This document shows, in pieces, positions 61,570 through 64,000 of a DNA stretch of 64,000 bases. The stretch is from assembly GCF_036700095.1 (NCBI RefSeq), contig NZ_CP144918.1, positions 187,001 to 251,000 of the forward strand, in the 5' to 3' direction. How positions within the stretch are numbered: the first letter of the stretch is position 1; every line of letters begins with the position of its first letter. This DNA is from Pelagerythrobacter marensis (GTDB lineage: Bacteria > Pseudomonadota > Alphaproteobacteria > Sphingomonadales > Sphingomonadaceae). The notes below the pieces were generated by a model. It had not been told where the DNA came from, did no database searches, and saw only the letters and a list, made by a program, of their open reading frames with translations. Position numbers and translations under genes: made by a program.

Positions 61570-64000
61570 TCAAAATCCCATGCGGATCGTTCCCCGCAGG
61601 GTGAAACCGACATCGTCGTGGCGCTCCTCCGCGCCGGCTTCGCCGGAGATGGTGAAGGCCTCGTCCCCGCCAAGCGCCCGCAGGCGCGCATACCAGCCGT
61701 TGGCGCTCTGCTCCGCCTGCAGCGTGAACGGGTCCCCACCCTCGAAGTGCGCGGTCGTATCGCCGAGCGAGCCGCCGACGACTTCGCGCCAGCCGCCTTC
61801 GCCCTCGACCCGGAACCAAGTTTCGTCGCGCGCGCGCATCCCCTTGAAATCGACGCCGAGCGTGAGGCCGCCGTTCACCGCGAACTCGTCGCTCGTGCGC
61901 TCGGCCACGGTCAGGTTCAGCCCGCCGCCGCCGGTATCGGTATAGCCGTCTTCCTTCAGGCGGACGTAATCGAAGCTGACCGCCGGCCGGAAGAAGAAGA
62001 ACTGGCTGCCCCCTTCGAACGACGCGCCGCCCATGAAGCTGGTGACGGTGCCGTTCCATTCGCGCTCGATATCGCGCGAGACGACCTCGTCGCCCACCGT
62101 AGCGTCGAAGTGGCGGGTCCCGTCGAAATCGACCATGCCGATGCCGGCGCGCGCGAAAGTCTGCAGGCCGCCCCACTTGCCAACCCAGTGCGCGGCAATC
62201 TCGTAAGTCCCCGAATGGACCGCGCTGGTGTCGCCGATGTCATGGCGGTTCCACAGATAAGTGATCGTCCCGCCGAAACGGCCGAGCCCGGTGGAGATTT
62301 CCGCCCCCGCGGCAAAGCCGAGGCCGCTCTGGTCGTAGGCGGCCGTTTCGCCCTGGTCCTTCTGCGAGCCCCAGCCCCCGGCATCGAAGATCAGATGGAT
62401 CTTGGACGTCGGTTCGATCGGTCCCTGCGGATCGGTCAGGAAACGCGACATCGTCCGCATACCCAGGCTCACGCCTTCGAATGCGCCGCCGGCGTGATCG
62501 GGAAGCATAAGGGTGACGGTATCGCGAAACGAATCGCCATCGGTGATGTTGAGGAAGACGCCGGCGATTTCCTCGTCCTCGCCCAGCGCGTCGAGGATCG
62601 CGTCGTAGGCAGCGGACTGCGACCGGTTGAGCCCCAGTTCGGTGGTCGTCTTGCGGTCGATATCGACCGCCAGCTCGTTCGCCGCCTCGTCCGCGTCGAT
62701 CGTCGCCTTGTACATGAACGGCAGCAGCGAGCTGTCGCCCTCGAGTTCGTCGCCGACCTGCAGGTCGCCCGCAGTGAGCACGACATAGCGCCCTTCGGCA
62801 TCGTCGATATCCGCCAGGCGGAAACGCAGCTTCGCATCGTCTTCGAACGTGGCCGTTCCGGCCACGTCGATCATCGTGCCTTCGCCCGCGTCCTTGTCCA
62901 GCGTCACGTCGAGGATCGCGCCCGACGCCAGATCGAGCGAGCCGATCGCCGTCGGCCGCGAAAGCCCGAGAACCCCGCCATCGACCCTGACCGCAAGATT
63001 GGCCGCGTTGGTCAGCGTTCCGACGAACTGCGCCGACCCGGCAAGCGTGAGTTCGTCCGCGCCGCCGCCGAAATCGACCGAACCGTCGAACACCGACTTG
63101 CCGGCGAGGCTCATCGTATCGTCGCCGCCGCCGAACACGACCGAACCGGTCTGCTCGGCGTCGCCCGACAGCGCGAGCCTGTTGTCGCCCGCGCCGAAGG
63201 CGACTTTGCCAGCGACCGTGCCGTCGGCGATCTCGAACGTGTCGTCGCCGCTGCCGAACAGGACATTGCCTTCGATCGAGGGGGCGTCCTTGCCCGATGC
63301 CACTTCCGTCTGCCGCACGGTAACGCCCGCGGTGTTTGCCGACAGGTCGATCGCAATATTGCGATCCGAAGCGGCATCGGCACCGGTGGCCGAAATCGCG
63401 CCGCTGTTTTCGATCAGCGCGACGCCGCCGCTGCGGTCGACGATCGCGGTCGCGGTGCCATCCTTGCCCGAAACGCCGGCCTCGATCGTTCCACTGTTGC
63501 GGATCGTTTCGACGCTGGCGCCTTCGTCCACCACCACGGCCACGGCCAGCGATTCGTCGTCGTTCCCCGCGCTGGCGCTGATGGTCCCGGAGTTGCGGAT
63601 TTCGGGCACGGTGGCGTCGGCGCCGATGCGCAGCGCGGTCGCCTCCGCCGCGCCGATCGCCTTGGCGGCCACCGTACCGGAGATCGAGACGCCGTTGGCG
63701 ATATCGACCGCCCCGCCGCGCCCACCGATCACCAGACCGTTGCCGTCGACGCCCGAGTAGACGCCCGATCCGCCGACTTCGCCTTCGATAATGACGCCGA
63801 AATCGCTGCCGCTGCCCGCGACCGGTCCGATGGCGATGTCGCGATCTTCGGCACCGATCACCATTGCCGGCGCTTCGCCGGCGGAAACGACTTTGGCCGT
63901 GCCTTCCTTGTCGTCGTCGATCCCGTCGCCGTCTTCATCGTCGTTATTGGAATCGCTATCCTTAGGAGCTGCGGCGAGGACGATGCCGCCGGTCACGTCG
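61570..64000 (-). CDS. Autotransporter, partial (N-terminus outside the window)
   Basis: Type V secretion protein; the frame is open to the right edge, so the signal peptide and the first part of the passenger are missing, and the GTG near 63996 is probably internal. The visible part (about 808 residues) begins with an acidic DSDSNNDDEDGDGIDDDKEG run, similar to calcium-binding type-3 repeats. It continues with a beta-helix-like passenger of NSGTIEA/NSGAISA and GSGDDTFEIADG/GGGDDTMSLAG repeats and ends with a beta-barrel translocator (about 540-808) whose last residue is Phe (TIRMGF). Surface display or release is expected. Confidence 0.9.
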   Translation of the reverse strand, partial: DVTGGIVLAAAPKDSDSNNDDEDGDGIDDDKEGTAKVVSAGEAPAMVIGAEDRDIAIGPVAGSGSDFGVIIEGEVGGSGVYSGVDGNGLVIGGRGGAVDIANGVSISGTVAAKAIGAAEATALRIGADATVPEIRNSGTISASAGNDDESLAVAVVVDEGASVETIRNSGTIEAGVSGKDGTATAIVDRSGGVALIENSGAISATGADAASDRNIAIDLSANTAGVTVRQTEVASGKDAPSIEGNVLFGSGDDTFEIADGTVAGKVAFGAGDNRLALSGDAEQTGSVVFGGGDDTMSLAGKSVFDGSVDFGGGADELTLAGSAQFVGTLTNAANLAVRVDGGVLGLSRPTAIGSLDLASGAILDVTLDKDAGEGTMIDVAGTATFEDDAKLRFRLADIDDAEGRYVVLTAGDLQVGDELEGDSSLLPFMYKATIDADEAANELAVDIDRKTTTELGLNRSQSAAYDAILDALGEDEEIAGVFLNITDGDSFRDTVTLMLPDHAGGAFEGVSLGMRTMSRFLTDPQGPIEPTSKIHLIFDAGGWGSQKDQGETAAYDQSGLGFAAGAEISTGLGRFGGTITYLWNRHDIGDTSAVHSGTYEIAAHWVGKWGGLQTFARAGIGMVDFDGTRHFDATVGDEVVSRDIEREWNGTVTSFMGGASFEGGSQFFFFRPAVSFDYVRLKEDGYTDTGGGGLNLTVAERTSDEFAVNGGLTLGVDFKGMRARDETWFRVEGEGGWREVVGGSLGDTTAHFEGGDPFTLQAEQSANGWYARLRALGGDEAFTISGEAGAEERHDDVGFTLRGTIRMGF

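Overview
The window looks like a chromosomal segment of a high-G+C alphaproteobacterium of the Sphingomonadales (Sphingomonas / Novosphingobium / Erythrobacter-like). The reasons are long TonB-dependent receptors with sphingomonad-type TonB boxes, DUF3617 and mitofilin-like proteins, the order hemD-hemC / tsaD-gpsA, and a glutaryl-CoA dehydrogenase - maleylacetoacetate isomerase - fumarylacetoacetase run. The assignment rests on gene content only. No rRNA, tRNA, CRISPR array or insertion sequence was recognised, and no gene-free stretch exceeds about 220 bases.

Bases 1-30683 form an accessory catabolic region. (i) 1-4528, plus strand: TonB receptor, di-heme cytochrome c, OmpA-like secreted protein, with a perfect 16-bp palindrome just upstream. 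(ii) 4539-12320, minus strand, transcribed from 12320 down: CapA-like metallophosphatase, EamA-like transporter, TonB receptor, tannase-family esterase, MmgE/PrpD protein; a LacI-type palindrome lies upstream at 12442. (iii) 12513-15080, minus: a secreted protein made of two fused alpha/beta hydrolases, with the same palindrome beside its promoter at 15104. (iv) 15181-29881, minus: an eleven-gene, almost gapless operon. Its order is CocE-type hydrolase, TonB receptor, CapA-like protein, TRAP small and large permeases, 2-hydroxyacyl-CoA-dehydratase-like subunit, tandem CaiB/BaiF CoA-transferase, second dehydratase-like subunit, TRAP binding lipoprotein, secreted alpha/beta hydrolase, CaiB/BaiF CoA-transferase. 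A GntR/FCD regulator is divergent at 30009. The inferred logic is uptake of an ester or similar conjugate through the outer membrane, hydrolysis, TRAP import of a carboxylate, CoA activation, and a dehydratase-type step.

Bases 30856-64000 are mostly core genome: typA, a ZIP-like membrane protein, putP and an extensin-family lipoprotein. Then come the Anbu proteasome-like cluster (ATP-grasp, alpha-E, transglutaminase, Anbu), an alpha/beta hydrolase, a DUF3617 lipoprotein and uvrB. A small lower-G+C island (43728-44871) carries a ribbon-helix-helix/DUF4357-like gene followed by a HigBA-type toxin-antitoxin pair. After it come an S10 peptidase, a lipoprotein, dsbD, a UbiH-type monooxygenase, heme genes (hemC, hemD, mitofilin-like), tsaD-gpsA-flippase, and an OmpA / 35-residue membrane protein / helix-hairpin-helix trio. 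The window ends with a single-domain response regulator, gcdH-maiA-fahA, and an autotransporter cut by the right edge.

Many genes overlap by ATGA or GTGA. These overlaps were used to choose starts, which are often well inside the longest open frame.
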